DNA of 46,866 bases from Hyphomicrobiales bacterium. GTDB taxonomy: Bacteria; Pseudomonadota; Alphaproteobacteria; Rhizobiales; Rhizobiaceae. The stretch is taken from the NCBI GenBank assembly GCA_900472625.1, contig UCIT01000038.1, positions 1 to 46,866 on the forward strand, read 5' to 3'. Numbering within the stretch: position 1 is the stretch's first letter; every line of letters starts with the position of its first letter. Below the pieces are notes generated by a model. It ran no database searches, was not told the origin of the DNA, and saw only the letters and a list, made by a program, of their open reading frames with translations. Position numbers and translations under genes: made by a program. Of the stretch, positions 26,843 to 34,718 are shown one piece after another.

Positions 26843-26870
26843 AGGTTCGCGCGCTCGACCTTCCTCCTAG

Positions 26871-27266
26871 TCAGCCGGCGTTGCTGCGCGGCTTGGCGAC
26901 ACTCTTGACATAACGGGGCCGGCCGCCATGAGCGGTGATATCAGCCGCACCCGTAATGGCCGCCTCCTCGACCTGGAAACCCTTGTCCCCATGCCAGCCG
27001 CCAGCTCGATCGAGCCGAAGGCGGCTGGCTTCAATTGCCAGACCTCGACATCGATCGATCTGCCCTTGCCGGGCTCGATACGGATGAGACCAGGCTTAGG
27101 AGGTACAGTCCGCGTCAGCGCATAAAGCCGGTAGGCGTCCGACGTCTGTGCCTCACGTGCGAAATGCGCATCTAGATCGCGCAACTGGACATTCAACGGC
27201 ATGCCCGAAATATGAGCACAGACCATCACGCAGCGATCCGATTTCGAAAGCCGGTGCGGCGCTCAT
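26871..27266 (-). pseudogene. atzF: Allophanate hydrolase remnant (internal deletion plus frameshift)
   Basis: A normal start remains: ATG at 27266 overlaps the cupin stop (ATGA) and has AGGAGG upstream, giving MSAAPAFEIGSLRDGL. The frame then meets, in a different frame, the AtzF C-terminal domain: CAHISGMPLN, YRLYALTRTVPPKPGLIRIE and VEVWQLKPAAFG. After AAFG about 13 expected residues (the PAPLGIG region) are missing, then SIELA follows. A second frame change leads to KGFQVEEAAITGAADITAHG and the true stop at 26871. An intact AtzF has about 600 residues, so the whole amidase domain with its Ser-cisSer-Lys triad is gone. The gene sits at the end of the biuret operon, where an allophanate hydrolase is expected. 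Motif identification is from memory of AtzF, not a search. Confidence 0.85.
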
Positions 27267-27616
27267 GGCGCGTCCTCCTGAAGTATCTTCACCGGGCGGT
27301 CCCACTGGATCAGTACGACGCAGCCGGTATCGCTCCAGACGGAATGCTCGGTGCCGATGGCATTGACGATGTAGCTGCCCCTGGCGTAATCGCCGGCTTC
27401 GTCGGATTGCACACCGTCGAGCACCAGGATGGTTTCCAGCCCCTCGTGCCGATGGCGCGGGACCGAGGCGCCGGCCTCGTATTTCAGCAGCGCGACGCCT
27501 GGCTGGTCGCCGTCGAAGGGTTTGATCCAGTGGATCGTCACATCCTTGCGGAACGGGCCGAACGGCAGCTCTTTCCAGCCGCCTGCGGTCAGCAGCTCGC
27601 GCGTCGTTTCAGGCAT
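27263..27616 (-). CDS. Cupin-domain protein
   Basis: 117 residues, one cupin barrel of the ChrR-like type: ALLKYEAGASVPRHRHEGLE carries metal ligands (HRHEG..E), followed by TILVLDGVQSDEAGDYARGS and GTEHSVWSD with the second-motif His. It overlaps trtA by 8 bp and the allophanate hydrolase start by 4 bp, so it belongs to the operon. Function unknown. It could be a small enzyme or a ligand-binding regulator for the imide pathway, but nothing in the sequence decides this. Confidence 0.85.
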   Translation of the reverse strand: MPETTRELLTAGGWKELPFGPFRKDVTIHWIKPFDGDQPGVALLKYEAGASVPRHRHEGLETILVLDGVQSDEAGDYARGSYIVNAIGTEHSVWSDTGCVVLIQWDRPVKILQEDAP

Positions 27617-28277
27617 GGCTTATGGTCTCCAATATGTCATCGATATGAGCCGTCCAGCCGACGATGGCGCCTTGGGCGCGGATCATCGCAATTGCGGCCT
27701 GCTTGAACTCGGGAAAGTAGCTCTCGGTCGCGTCTTCGGCGAGCAGACATTCATAGCCGCGGTCATTGGCCTCGCGCATCGTTGTTTGCACGCAGACCTC
27801 GGTTGTGACGCCGGCGAAGACCAATTGGGTGATGCCCTTGCGTTTCAAGACGTCGCCGAGTTCGGTGGCATAGAATGCGCCCTTGCCGGGCTTTTCGATC
27901 ACCACCTCGCCGTCGATGGGGGCAAGCTCGGGCAGGATCGCTGTTCCCGGCTCGCCGGTGATCAAGACGCGACCCATCGGCCCGACATCGCCTATCCTGA
28001 GGGTCGGGTCCCCGCGATCGCGCTTGGCGGGCGGCAGGTCGGAGAGGTCGGGCTTGTGGCATTCCATCGTGTGGATGACAGTGAGGCCGGCATTGCGAAA
28101 CCCCTGGATCAGTCGCTTGACGTCCGGCACGATCCTGCTGATCCGTCCGACATCGTTGCCGAGGCTGGCGCCGAAGCCGCCGGGCTCGGCGAAGTCACGC
28201 TGCATGTCGATGACGACGAGCGCCATCTCGTCGCGCCTCATGGGAAATGCGAAGGGTTCAGCCTTGATCTCCGCCAT
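27609..28277 (-). CDS. trtA: Probable triuret hydrolase (isochorismatase-like cysteine hydrolase)
   Basis: 222 residues of the cysteine hydrolase family with catalytic triad positions D24 (VVIDMQRDF), K129 (VIEKPGKGAFYATEL) and C162 (VTTEVCVQT). It is a paralogue of the adjacent biuret hydrolase but differs in the surrounding residues. It resembles TrtA as I remember it (GGFG..LGND, CHKPDLSDLPPAK, RIGDVGPMGR, DATESYFPEFK). TrtA hydrolyses triuret to carboxybiuret, which decarboxylates to biuret, the substrate of BiuH. It overlaps the upstream ABC ATPase stop and the downstream cupin start. Another linear amide substrate is possible. Confidence 0.8.
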   Translation of the reverse strand: MAEIKAEPFAFPMRRDEMALVVIDMQRDFAEPGGFGASLGNDVGRISRIVPDVKRLIQGFRNAGLTVIHTMECHKPDLSDLPPAKRDRGDPTLRIGDVGPMGRVLITGEPGTAILPELAPIDGEVVIEKPGKGAFYATELGDVLKRKGITQLVFAGVTTEVCVQTTMREANDRGYECLLAEDATESYFPEFKQAAIAMIRAQGAIVGWTAHIDDILETISHA

Positions 28278-29827
28278 CAGTGGTGCCCCGCCATGTGGGA
28301 GCCGATCACCGCAATGTCGGCCGCCAGCGCCGGTGTCTCATAGACCAGTTTGCCTTCGGAAATGACCATGATCCGGTCCGACATCTCCAGCAGTTCGTCG
28401 AGATCCTCCGACAGCAACAGCACGGCCGCGCCGGCATTGCGGGCCCGCATGATGCGCGCCCTGATCTCGGCCACCGCCGAGAAATCGAGCCCGAAGCAGG
28501 GGTTGGAGACGATCAGCAGATCGACCTCGCCGGTCAGCTCGCGCGCCAGCACCGCGCGCTGCACGTTGCCGCCGGAAAGCGCCGCAATCGGCGAGGCTGA
28601 GGAGGCGGTCTTGACCTTGAAGTCGGCGATCAGATCGCCGGCCCGCTTCCTCATCTTGCCCTTGCTCAGCCAGATCGCGTCCTTGCCATCGGCCTTGAGA
28701 TCGAAGGTGCGGAAGGCGAGGTTCTCACTGACCGTCATTTTTGGCGCGCAGGCATTCTGCAGTGGTTCTTCGGGAATGAAGCGCACATGGTTCCTGCGGG
28801 TCTCCTGCCGTGTCGCGCCATAGGCGCCGCCATTGACCTCGACCGTGCCTGCATCCGTCGGCCGCTGCCCGGCGAGGATTTCCGTCAGCTCCTTCTGGCC
28901 GTTGCCCGAGATGCCGGCGATGCCAACAATCTCGCCTGAGCGCACCGTGAGCTTGTCGATCTCGATCATCTTGAGACCGGAGCGATCGGGCGCCTTGACC
29001 CTTTCGACCTTGAGGACAGATTTCGCGGTCGAGGAAACCGGCACACGCGTATCGAGTTCGGCAAGCTTGACGTCGCCGATCATCATCGACGCCATTTCCG
29101 ACGTCGAGAGTTCGCCGACCTTGCCCGATCCGACGAGCTTGCCGCGGCGCAGGATCGAAACGGCATCGGCGAACTTGGTGACCTCGTGGAACTTGTGCGA
29201 GATCATCAGCACCGTCAGTTCGCCGCGTTCGGTCATCCCGCGCACCAGGCCGAGCATCTCGTCTGCCTCGGCCGGCGTCAGAACCGAGGTCGGCTCATCG
29301 AGCACCAGAAAGGAGCGACCGAGATAGAGTTGCTTGACGATCTCCAGCTTCTGCTTCTCGCCGGCGGCCAGTTCGCTTACCGGGCGATCGAGGGGGATCT
29401 TGAACGGCATCCGCTGCATGAAGGCGGCGAGGTCCTTACGCTCCTTGGCCCAGTTGATCACCGCCGGTACCTGAGCGCGGCTGATGACGAGGTTCTCGGC
29501 ACCGGTTAGAGACGGCACCAGGGTGAAGTGCTGGTACACCATGCCGAGCCCGTAGGCGGCGGCATCCTTCGGCGAACCTACTGCGATCTCGCGCCCATCG
29601 ACGGACAGCGATCCAGAGGTCTGGTGGTAGAAGCCCATGATGCACTTCACCAGCGTCGACTTGCCGGCGCCGTTTTCGCCGAGCAGCGCGTGGAACGTGC
29701 CGGCGGGGATATCGACCGACACGTTGTCGAGCGCCGTGAAGCCGCCGAAGCGCATTGTCATGCCAATCGTCTGAATGCCCACGGCCTTGCCGGCCTGAGG
29801 AAGAGGCGTGTCACGGATGATGCTCAC
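28277..29827 (-). CDS. ABC transporter ATP-binding protein, double ATPase (BMP/nucleoside type)
   Basis: 516 residues with two fused ATPase halves, as in the transporters that pair with BMP-family binding proteins. The first half has GENGAGKSTLVKC, LAAGEKQKLEIVKQLYLG and FLVLDEPTSVLTP. The second has a degenerate P-loop, GISGNGQKELTEILAG, and LSGGNVQRAVLAREL. A GTG at 29827 is chosen: it starts 2 bp after the previous stop and has GGAG 8 bp upstream. Unusually, it is separated from its two permeases by three enzyme genes, although all are in one operon. Confidence 0.92.
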   Translation of the reverse strand: MSIIRDTPLPQAGKAVGIQTIGMTMRFGGFTALDNVSVDIPAGTFHALLGENGAGKSTLVKCIMGFYHQTSGSLSVDGREIAVGSPKDAAAYGLGMVYQHFTLVPSLTGAENLVISRAQVPAVINWAKERKDLAAFMQRMPFKIPLDRPVSELAAGEKQKLEIVKQLYLGRSFLVLDEPTSVLTPAEADEMLGLVRGMTERGELTVLMISHKFHEVTKFADAVSILRRGKLVGSGKVGELSTSEMASMMIGDVKLAELDTRVPVSSTAKSVLKVERVKAPDRSGLKMIEIDKLTVRSGEIVGIAGISGNGQKELTEILAGQRPTDAGTVEVNGGAYGATRQETRRNHVRFIPEEPLQNACAPKMTVSENLAFRTFDLKADGKDAIWLSKGKMRKRAGDLIADFKVKTASSASPIAALSGGNVQRAVLARELTGEVDLLIVSNPCFGLDFSAVAEIRARIMRARNAGAAVLLLSEDLDELLEMSDRIMVISEGKLVYETPALAADIAVIGSHMAGHH

Positions 29828-29828
29828 T

Positions 29829-30884
29829 TCAGGTCTCCTTGTCGACGATGATTGCCACGGGCCCGCCGCCGGGCGGCCCCTGATGCTCGGCGCCACCCGA
29901 GACGTAAATGTCGGTCATGCCGAACACGCCGGCCAGCACCCCGCCGACGAAGGCGCGGGCGTGGCGCGTGCCCGAAATATCGGAGTCGTTCAGCATTGTG
30001 TGCCGGTTGCCGCGCACCTCGCCAGAAGGGCTCGGCTCCGCCTTTGCCAGCACCGCCGCAAGACGGCCATTGGCGGGCAGGCGATCGCGCGCTTCCCTCA
30101 CCGATTGCGTATCGATCGCGTCGGCCATCACGGCGTGATCGATAGACAGCGGTCCGGACCATTTCGAGCTCATGCCGAGGACGACGATCTCGTGATCCAG
30201 CAGTTCGACGCCCGCGGAGGCGGACGCGCAACGGGAGAACAGGTCGTAGCGCGTGCCGATATCGGCGTCGGTGATCTCCTCGGCCTCGATCTCGCCGAGC
30301 GCCACGGCAACGCCCAGCGCAGATGCACCGCGCGAAAGTCCCATGGATTTCAGCGTATCGCGCGTGGCTGTGGCCTTGCCGGATGCTTCCGCTTGCGCGA
30401 TCCGTTGCGTGGTCAGCAGCGGGCACTTGATCTGCACAAAATGAACGTCTGCGGCGTCTTCGATGCCGGCATCAGTCATCGCGGATTTCACGGCATCGGC
30501 GACCATCAACACCTGTTCGCGGCGGCCGAGATGCTCCGACGCCAGAGCCGGCGTCCGCGCCACGCCGATCGCCAGCGAGCGCTCGCCCGGCGCCTGAACG
30601 CTCTCGCGAGCGAACACAGTCCAATGCGGCGACAGCGCGCCTTCGGTGCCACCGGACATGACGATGGAGACGCCCTCGACGCCGTGTTTGGCGAACAACG
30701 TCTCGAAACTTCTCGTCGCATAACCACGCGTAAAATCGTTGACGCAGCCATTGCCCTCGGTTTTGCCGAGGATGGCAACGACGTCGCGAGGGTTGAGGCC
30801 ATTCTTGAACAGCGCCTCGACGCCGGATATGTCATCCGGCCCGTCTGCGGCTACGCGGAATACGTGGGCACGAAGCGATAGCAT
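29829..30884 (-). CDS. Ring-opening amidohydrolase (cyanuric acid hydrolase / barbiturase family)
   Basis: 351 residues, the length of the AtzD/barbiturase family, built of three repeated units each giving a Ser-Lys pair. Visible are K41 in GKTEGNGCVNDFTRGY and Ser in VMSGGTEG (unit A), IKCPLLT and LGMSSKWSG (unit B), and AKAEPSPSGEVRGNRH and VSGGAEHQGPPGGGP (unit C). It opens cyanuric acid to 1-carboxybiuret, or barbiturate to ureidomalonate. The neighbouring biuret hydrolase favours cyanuric acid. The ATG overlaps the biuH stop. No atzE/atzG carboxybiuret hydrolase is present, so spontaneous decarboxylation to biuret would link the steps. Confidence 0.9.
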   Translation of the reverse strand: MLSLRAHVFRVAADGPDDISGVEALFKNGLNPRDVVAILGKTEGNGCVNDFTRGYATRSFETLFAKHGVEGVSIVMSGGTEGALSPHWTVFARESVQAPGERSLAIGVARTPALASEHLGRREQVLMVADAVKSAMTDAGIEDAADVHFVQIKCPLLTTQRIAQAEASGKATATRDTLKSMGLSRGASALGVAVALGEIEAEEITDADIGTRYDLFSRCASASAGVELLDHEIVVLGMSSKWSGPLSIDHAVMADAIDTQSVREARDRLPANGRLAAVLAKAEPSPSGEVRGNRHTMLNDSDISGTRHARAFVGGVLAGVFGMTDIYVSGGAEHQGPPGGGPVAIIVDKET

Positions 30885-31585
30885 CAGGGCAGGGCCTCGA
30901 CCAAGTCGCTGGAATTGGAGACCGAGCCGAACACGCCACCCTGCATCTTCACCATATGGATGGCGGCCAGATGGTTGTTGTAGTCGGTGGCGCCGCAGCA
31001 GTCTTCCAGAAGCAGGCATTCGAAACCGCGGTCGTTGGCCTCGCGCATGGTGGTTGAAACACAGACGTCGGTGGTGATGCCTGTCAGGATGATGTTCTCG
31101 ATGCGCTTCTGGTTGAGGATCAGTTCGAGATCGGTGGCGCAGAACGAGCCCTTGCCGGGCTTGTCGATGATCACTTCGCCGTCGAGCGGATAGAGCTCGG
31201 GAATGATGTCCCAGCCCGGCTCGCCGCGGACGAGGATGCGGCCGCAGGGGCCGGCGTCGCCGATGCCGGCGCCAATGCGCTGCGAGCGCCAGCGCTTGTT
31301 GGCCGGCAGGTCGGCGAGGTCAGGCCGGTGTCCCTCGCGGGTGTGGATGATGTGGTAGCCCTTGGCGCGCATCGCCGTCAGCACTCGCTTGATCGGCTCG
31401 ATCGGCGCCTGCACCAGCGACAGGTCGTAGCCCATGTGATCGACATAGCCGCCCTTGCCGCAGAAGTCGGTCTGCATGTCGATGATGATGAGGGCGGTAT
31501 TGTCGGGTCTCAGCTTACCGTTGTAGGGCCAAGGATAGGGATCGGCCTTGACGTAGTGCTCTTTGGTTTCCGTCATCATGTCCAT
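30884..31585 (-). CDS. biuH: Biuret hydrolase BiuH
   Basis: 233 residues, close to the Rhizobium leguminosarum enzyme as I remember it. The catalytic triad falls at the same numbers: D36 (IIIDMQTDFCGKGGY), K142 (IIDKPGKGSFCATDLE) and C175 (GITTDVCVSTTMREAND), plus Q215 in VKMQGGVFGS. It hydrolyses biuret to allophanate and ammonia in the cytoplasm. The start MDMMTETKEH has GAGGAG at about 7 bp. It lies 12 bp after the formamidase gene and overlaps the ring-opening hydrolase start by one or two bases. Confidence 0.94.
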   Translation of the reverse strand: MDMMTETKEHYVKADPYPWPYNGKLRPDNTALIIIDMQTDFCGKGGYVDHMGYDLSLVQAPIEPIKRVLTAMRAKGYHIIHTREGHRPDLADLPANKRWRSQRIGAGIGDAGPCGRILVRGEPGWDIIPELYPLDGEVIIDKPGKGSFCATDLELILNQKRIENIILTGITTDVCVSTTMREANDRGFECLLLEDCCGATDYNNHLAAIHMVKMQGGVFGSVSNSSDLVEALP

Positions 31586-31597
31586 CGTGCGTCTCCT

Positions 31598-32614
31598 CTA
31601 TTCGCCCGCAAGCTTGTAGGTTTCGCCGTAGCGCCTGACGGGCTTGTCGAAGCCGCAGGACGTGCCATCGGTGATCTTGATATTGCCTTCCCAAGGCAGG
31701 GCGTATTTACCGGCGATAAGGTCGTGCATGTAGCTGTAGGGCGCATCGCCGGCGCCGCCCTTTACCGCGACATAGCCGCGATGGCCGAGCTGGTAGATGT
31801 TGTTCTCGACGCCCCAGCCAAGCCGCGCCTCGCGCACCAGATCCGGCCGCACTTCGGCGGTGATGATTTCGTTGACTCGGCCGGCTGTGCCGTGGGCGAT
31901 GATCGCGCCGTCGAAATTGCAGATCATGCCTTCGCCCATCGAGTCGAAGGTACCGTCGGAGCCGCACATGCAGACGCTGGCCGTCACCATGAGATTGCAG
32001 AAGGCGTTCGACTGGTTGGTGAACTTCCAGCTATCCCGGATCGGGGCGGTGTAGCCGGCCGTACGGATCATGATCTCGGCGCCCTTGTAGGCGCATTCCC
32101 GCGCCATCTCAGGGAACATGCCGTCATGGCAGATGATCAGCGCCAGCTTGGCGCCCTTCGGGCCATCGATGACCGGGATGCCGAGATTACCGGGCTCCCA
32201 CGGCTCGACCGGCACCCAGGGGTGCATCTTGCGATAATAGAGTTTCAGCTCACCGGCATCGTCGATGACGATGCCGGAATTATAGGGCATCCCATCGGGA
32301 TTGAACTCCATGATCGAGAAGCAGCCCCAGATATGGTTGTCGCGGCACGCCGTCTTGAAGGCGGCGACTTCGGGGCCGTCAAGCCGGCACATGATCTCGG
32401 GGTTGATATCCATCGACAGGCCGTGCAGCGCGTACTCAGGAAACACCACCAAATCCATGCCCGGCTGGTTGCGGCGCGCCTTGGCAACAAGATCGACGAT
32501 CACCTGCGTCTGTCGCGCCAGATCGTCTGTGGTGACCGTCAAAGGAAGCTGTAGCTGCACCAGCCCGATGCCGACGCCGTGTTCCGACTTGTTGAGTCCG
32601 CCGAGACCATTCAT
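31598..32614 (-). CDS. amiF: Formamidase (nitrilase superfamily)
   Basis: 338 residues, the length of AmiF formamidases. The nitrilase triad is E60 (VVFPEYALHGL), K129 (YYRKMHPWVPVEPW) and C162 (LIICHDGMFPEMA). The C-terminal part WGVENNIYQLGHRGYVAVKG is characteristic of AmiF. It hydrolyses formamide to formate and ammonia. The ATG at 32614 has GGAG upstream; a longer open frame to 33352 is a read-through of permease sequence in another frame. Its place among imide hydrolases suggests a short amide released in the pathway or imported with it (inference); a related amide may be the true substrate. Confidence 0.92.
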   Translation of the reverse strand: MNGLGGLNKSEHGVGIGLVQLQLPLTVTTDDLARQTQVIVDLVAKARRNQPGMDLVVFPEYALHGLSMDINPEIMCRLDGPEVAAFKTACRDNHIWGCFSIMEFNPDGMPYNSGIVIDDAGELKLYYRKMHPWVPVEPWEPGNLGIPVIDGPKGAKLALIICHDGMFPEMARECAYKGAEIMIRTAGYTAPIRDSWKFTNQSNAFCNLMVTASVCMCGSDGTFDSMGEGMICNFDGAIIAHGTAGRVNEIITAEVRPDLVREARLGWGVENNIYQLGHRGYVAVKGGAGDAPYSYMHDLIAGKYALPWEGNIKITDGTSCGFDKPVRRYGETYKLAGE

Positions 32615-32625
32615 GGCCGATCTCC

Positions 32626-33555
32626 TTATTTCGTGAGTGAAAGTGCCCCCGGCGCGCCCGAGAGCGAGCGGGTGGGCGAGGACGTGGCGATCAGGATGGC
32701 GAGCGTCAGTACATAGGGCGCCGCGTAGAACAGGTAGTAGCCCTGCGTGACGCCGACCGATTGTAGGGCGGGACCGAGGGCGCCGGCACCGCCGAACAGC
32801 AGCGCCGCGAGGAAGCAACCGATCGGGTTCCAGCGCGCAAAAATGACGAGCGCGACCGCCATCAGGCCCTGGCCGGAGGAGATGCCTTCGTTCCAGGAGC
32901 CGGGGTAGTAGAGCGAGAGATAGGCGCCGCCGACGGCGGCCAAAGATCCGCCGACCGCAGTGGCCAGCAGACGCACACGGTCCGGGTTGATGCCCATGGC
33001 GCGTGCCGCGTCGGTGCTGTCGCCGACGACGCGCAGGATCAGGCCGATGCGCGTGTTCCTGAAGGCCCACCACAAAGCCACGGCCAGCAGTGCGCCGATG
33101 ACGAACAGCACGTTGATATTCAACGCCGCCTGCACCTGCGTCAGGCCGGACCATCCACCGAGCGGGATTGACGGCAGGTGCGGCGCCACCGGTTTGATGA
33201 AAGGCTTGCCGAGGAAGAAGGCGAGGCCGAGACCGAACTGCATCATGGCGATGCCGATGGCGATATCGTTGACCTTCGGCCATTTGCAGATCCAGCCGTG
33301 GATCAGTCCGAAGACGGCGCCGGCACCCATTGCCGCCAGCACGCCAAGCCACGCCGAACCGCTCATCACGGCAACCGCATAGGCGGCCATGGCGCCGAAA
33401 ACCAAGGTGCCCTCGAGACCGAGATTGATGCGGCCGGAGCGCTCGGTGATGGTCTCGCCAAGGCTGACGAAGATGAACGGGGTGGAGACGCGGATCGCGC
33501 CCGCGAAGATGGCCAGGGGAACGCCCCAGATGCCGATGCCGGTCTCATCCATCAT
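32626..33555 (-). CDS. ABC transporter permease (BMP/nucleoside type, second permease)
   Basis: 309 residues with about eight to nine hydrophobic segments. Motifs of the YufQ-like permeases are visible: LGETITERSGRINLGLEGTL, then ALWWAFRNTRIGLILRVVGD and SGQGLMAVALVIFARWNPIG. It lies 9 bp after the first permease gene. An ATG pair (MMDET) offers starts at 33555 and 33552, with AAGGAG spacing better for the latter. It acts with the BMP binding protein, the other permease and the double ATPase encoded downstream. Confidence 0.92.
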   Translation of the reverse strand: MMDETGIGIWGVPLAIFAGAIRVSTPFIFVSLGETITERSGRINLGLEGTLVFGAMAAYAVAVMSGSAWLGVLAAMGAGAVFGLIHGWICKWPKVNDIAIGIAMMQFGLGLAFFLGKPFIKPVAPHLPSIPLGGWSGLTQVQAALNINVLFVIGALLAVALWWAFRNTRIGLILRVVGDSTDAARAMGINPDRVRLLATAVGGSLAAVGGAYLSLYYPGSWNEGISSGQGLMAVALVIFARWNPIGCFLAALLFGGAGALGPALQSVGVTQGYYLFYAAPYVLTLAILIATSSPTRSLSGAPGALSLTK

Positions 33556-33564
33556 GCTCTCCTT

Positions 33565-34698
33565 TTAAAGGTTGGGCCTTTTCCAAAGGTCGGGATTGAA
33601 GATCTTGAAGCGGCCGTAAAAGGTTTCGCAAAACAGGATGACGACAAAGAGCGTGCCCTGCAGCACCAGCACGGTCGCATCGGGAAGGCCCATGCGCCGC
33701 TGGATCAGCCCGCCGGAAGCATCGATGCCTCCGAGCAGGATGGCGACCGGAATGATGGCCAGCGGATTGTGGCGTGCCAGGAAGGCGACGAGGATGCCGG
33801 TATATCCGTAGCCGGCGGCAAGCGACGCGTTGGCGCTGCCCTGGACGGCGGCAACCTCGATCATGCCGGCAAGCCCGGCGAAGCTTCCGGCGATCGCCGT
33901 AAAGCCGACGATCAACCGTCCTACCGGCAGACCCTGGATCTGCGCCGCGCGGACATTGCCGCCGGCGATGCGGGCCGCGAAGCCGTAGCTGGTCACCTCG
34001 ATCAGCACCCATGAAATGATGCAGGCGACAATGCCGATGGCGAGCCCCCAGTGGACGTCCATGCCGGGGATCTTGCCCAGCATGTAATCGGCCGGCAGCG
34101 GCGTGGTCGATGGTTTGTTGAGGCTGGCGGGATCACGCAGCGGCCCCTCGACGAACTGGTTCATCAGGGCGATGGCGATATAGGCGAGCAGCAGCGAGGA
34201 GATCGTCTCGTTGACGCCGCGGTAGTGGCGGAGAAAGCCGGCAAAACCGATCCACACGCCACCGGCGACCATGGCGGCGGCTGCCATCAGGATCAGCACT
34301 AGAAAGGCCGGCAGTATGCCGACGAAGGGCAGGGCGATGGCGGCGGCGGCGACGCCACCTAGCACCACGGCGCCCTCGCCACCGATGATGATGAGGCCGA
34401 GCCGGGCGGGCAGCGCCACGCACAGCGCCGTGAGAAGCAGCGGAGCGGAACGGCTGAGGCTGTTCTGCACCGAAAACCAGCTGCCGAAGCCACCGGTATA
34501 CATCAACTGGAAAAGCACGACCGGCGACTTGCCGACCGCCATGATGAAGAGAGAAAAAAGCGCCAGACCGATGAGGATCGCGCCGAGGCTGATGGCGACG
34601 GGTTCGGCCCGTCGCGCCAGCCATTCCAGCACCGGACCGAGCAGCGAGCGCTCGGGCATTATTGACACTGCTGCGGGATTGTTCGCCTCGACTGTCAT
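33565..34698 (-). CDS. ABC transporter permease (BMP/nucleoside type, first permease)
   Basis: 377 residues with a cytoplasmic N-terminus and about eight membrane segments. YufP-type motifs are SRSAPLLLTALCVALPARLG followed by LIIIGGEGAVVLGG, YRGVNETISSLLLAYIAIAL, and AAGYGYTGILVAFLARHNPL. The ATG at 34698 has AAAGGGG upstream; the open frame extends to 35466, but that part is a shadow of the binding-protein gene. It lies 20 bp after the binding-protein gene. Confidence 0.92.
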   Translation of the reverse strand: MTVEANNPAAVSIMPERSLLGPVLEWLARRAEPVAISLGAILIGLALFSLFIMAVGKSPVVLFQLMYTGGFGSWFSVQNSLSRSAPLLLTALCVALPARLGLIIIGGEGAVVLGGVAAAAIALPFVGILPAFLVLILMAAAAMVAGGVWIGFAGFLRHYRGVNETISSLLLAYIAIALMNQFVEGPLRDPASLNKPSTTPLPADYMLGKIPGMDVHWGLAIGIVACIISWVLIEVTSYGFAARIAGGNVRAAQIQGLPVGRLIVGFTAIAGSFAGLAGMIEVAAVQGSANASLAAGYGYTGILVAFLARHNPLAIIPVAILLGGIDASGGLIQRRMGLPDATVLVLQGTLFVVILFCETFYGRFKIFNPDLWKRPNL

Positions 34699-34718
34699 GA
34701 CGCTTTCCCCTTTATGGT

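Noticed and set aside
32615..33352. N-terminal extension of the formamidase frame
   Set aside because: The extension reads permease DNA in a wrong frame; the ATG at 32614 has a ribosome site and gives the normal AmiF length.
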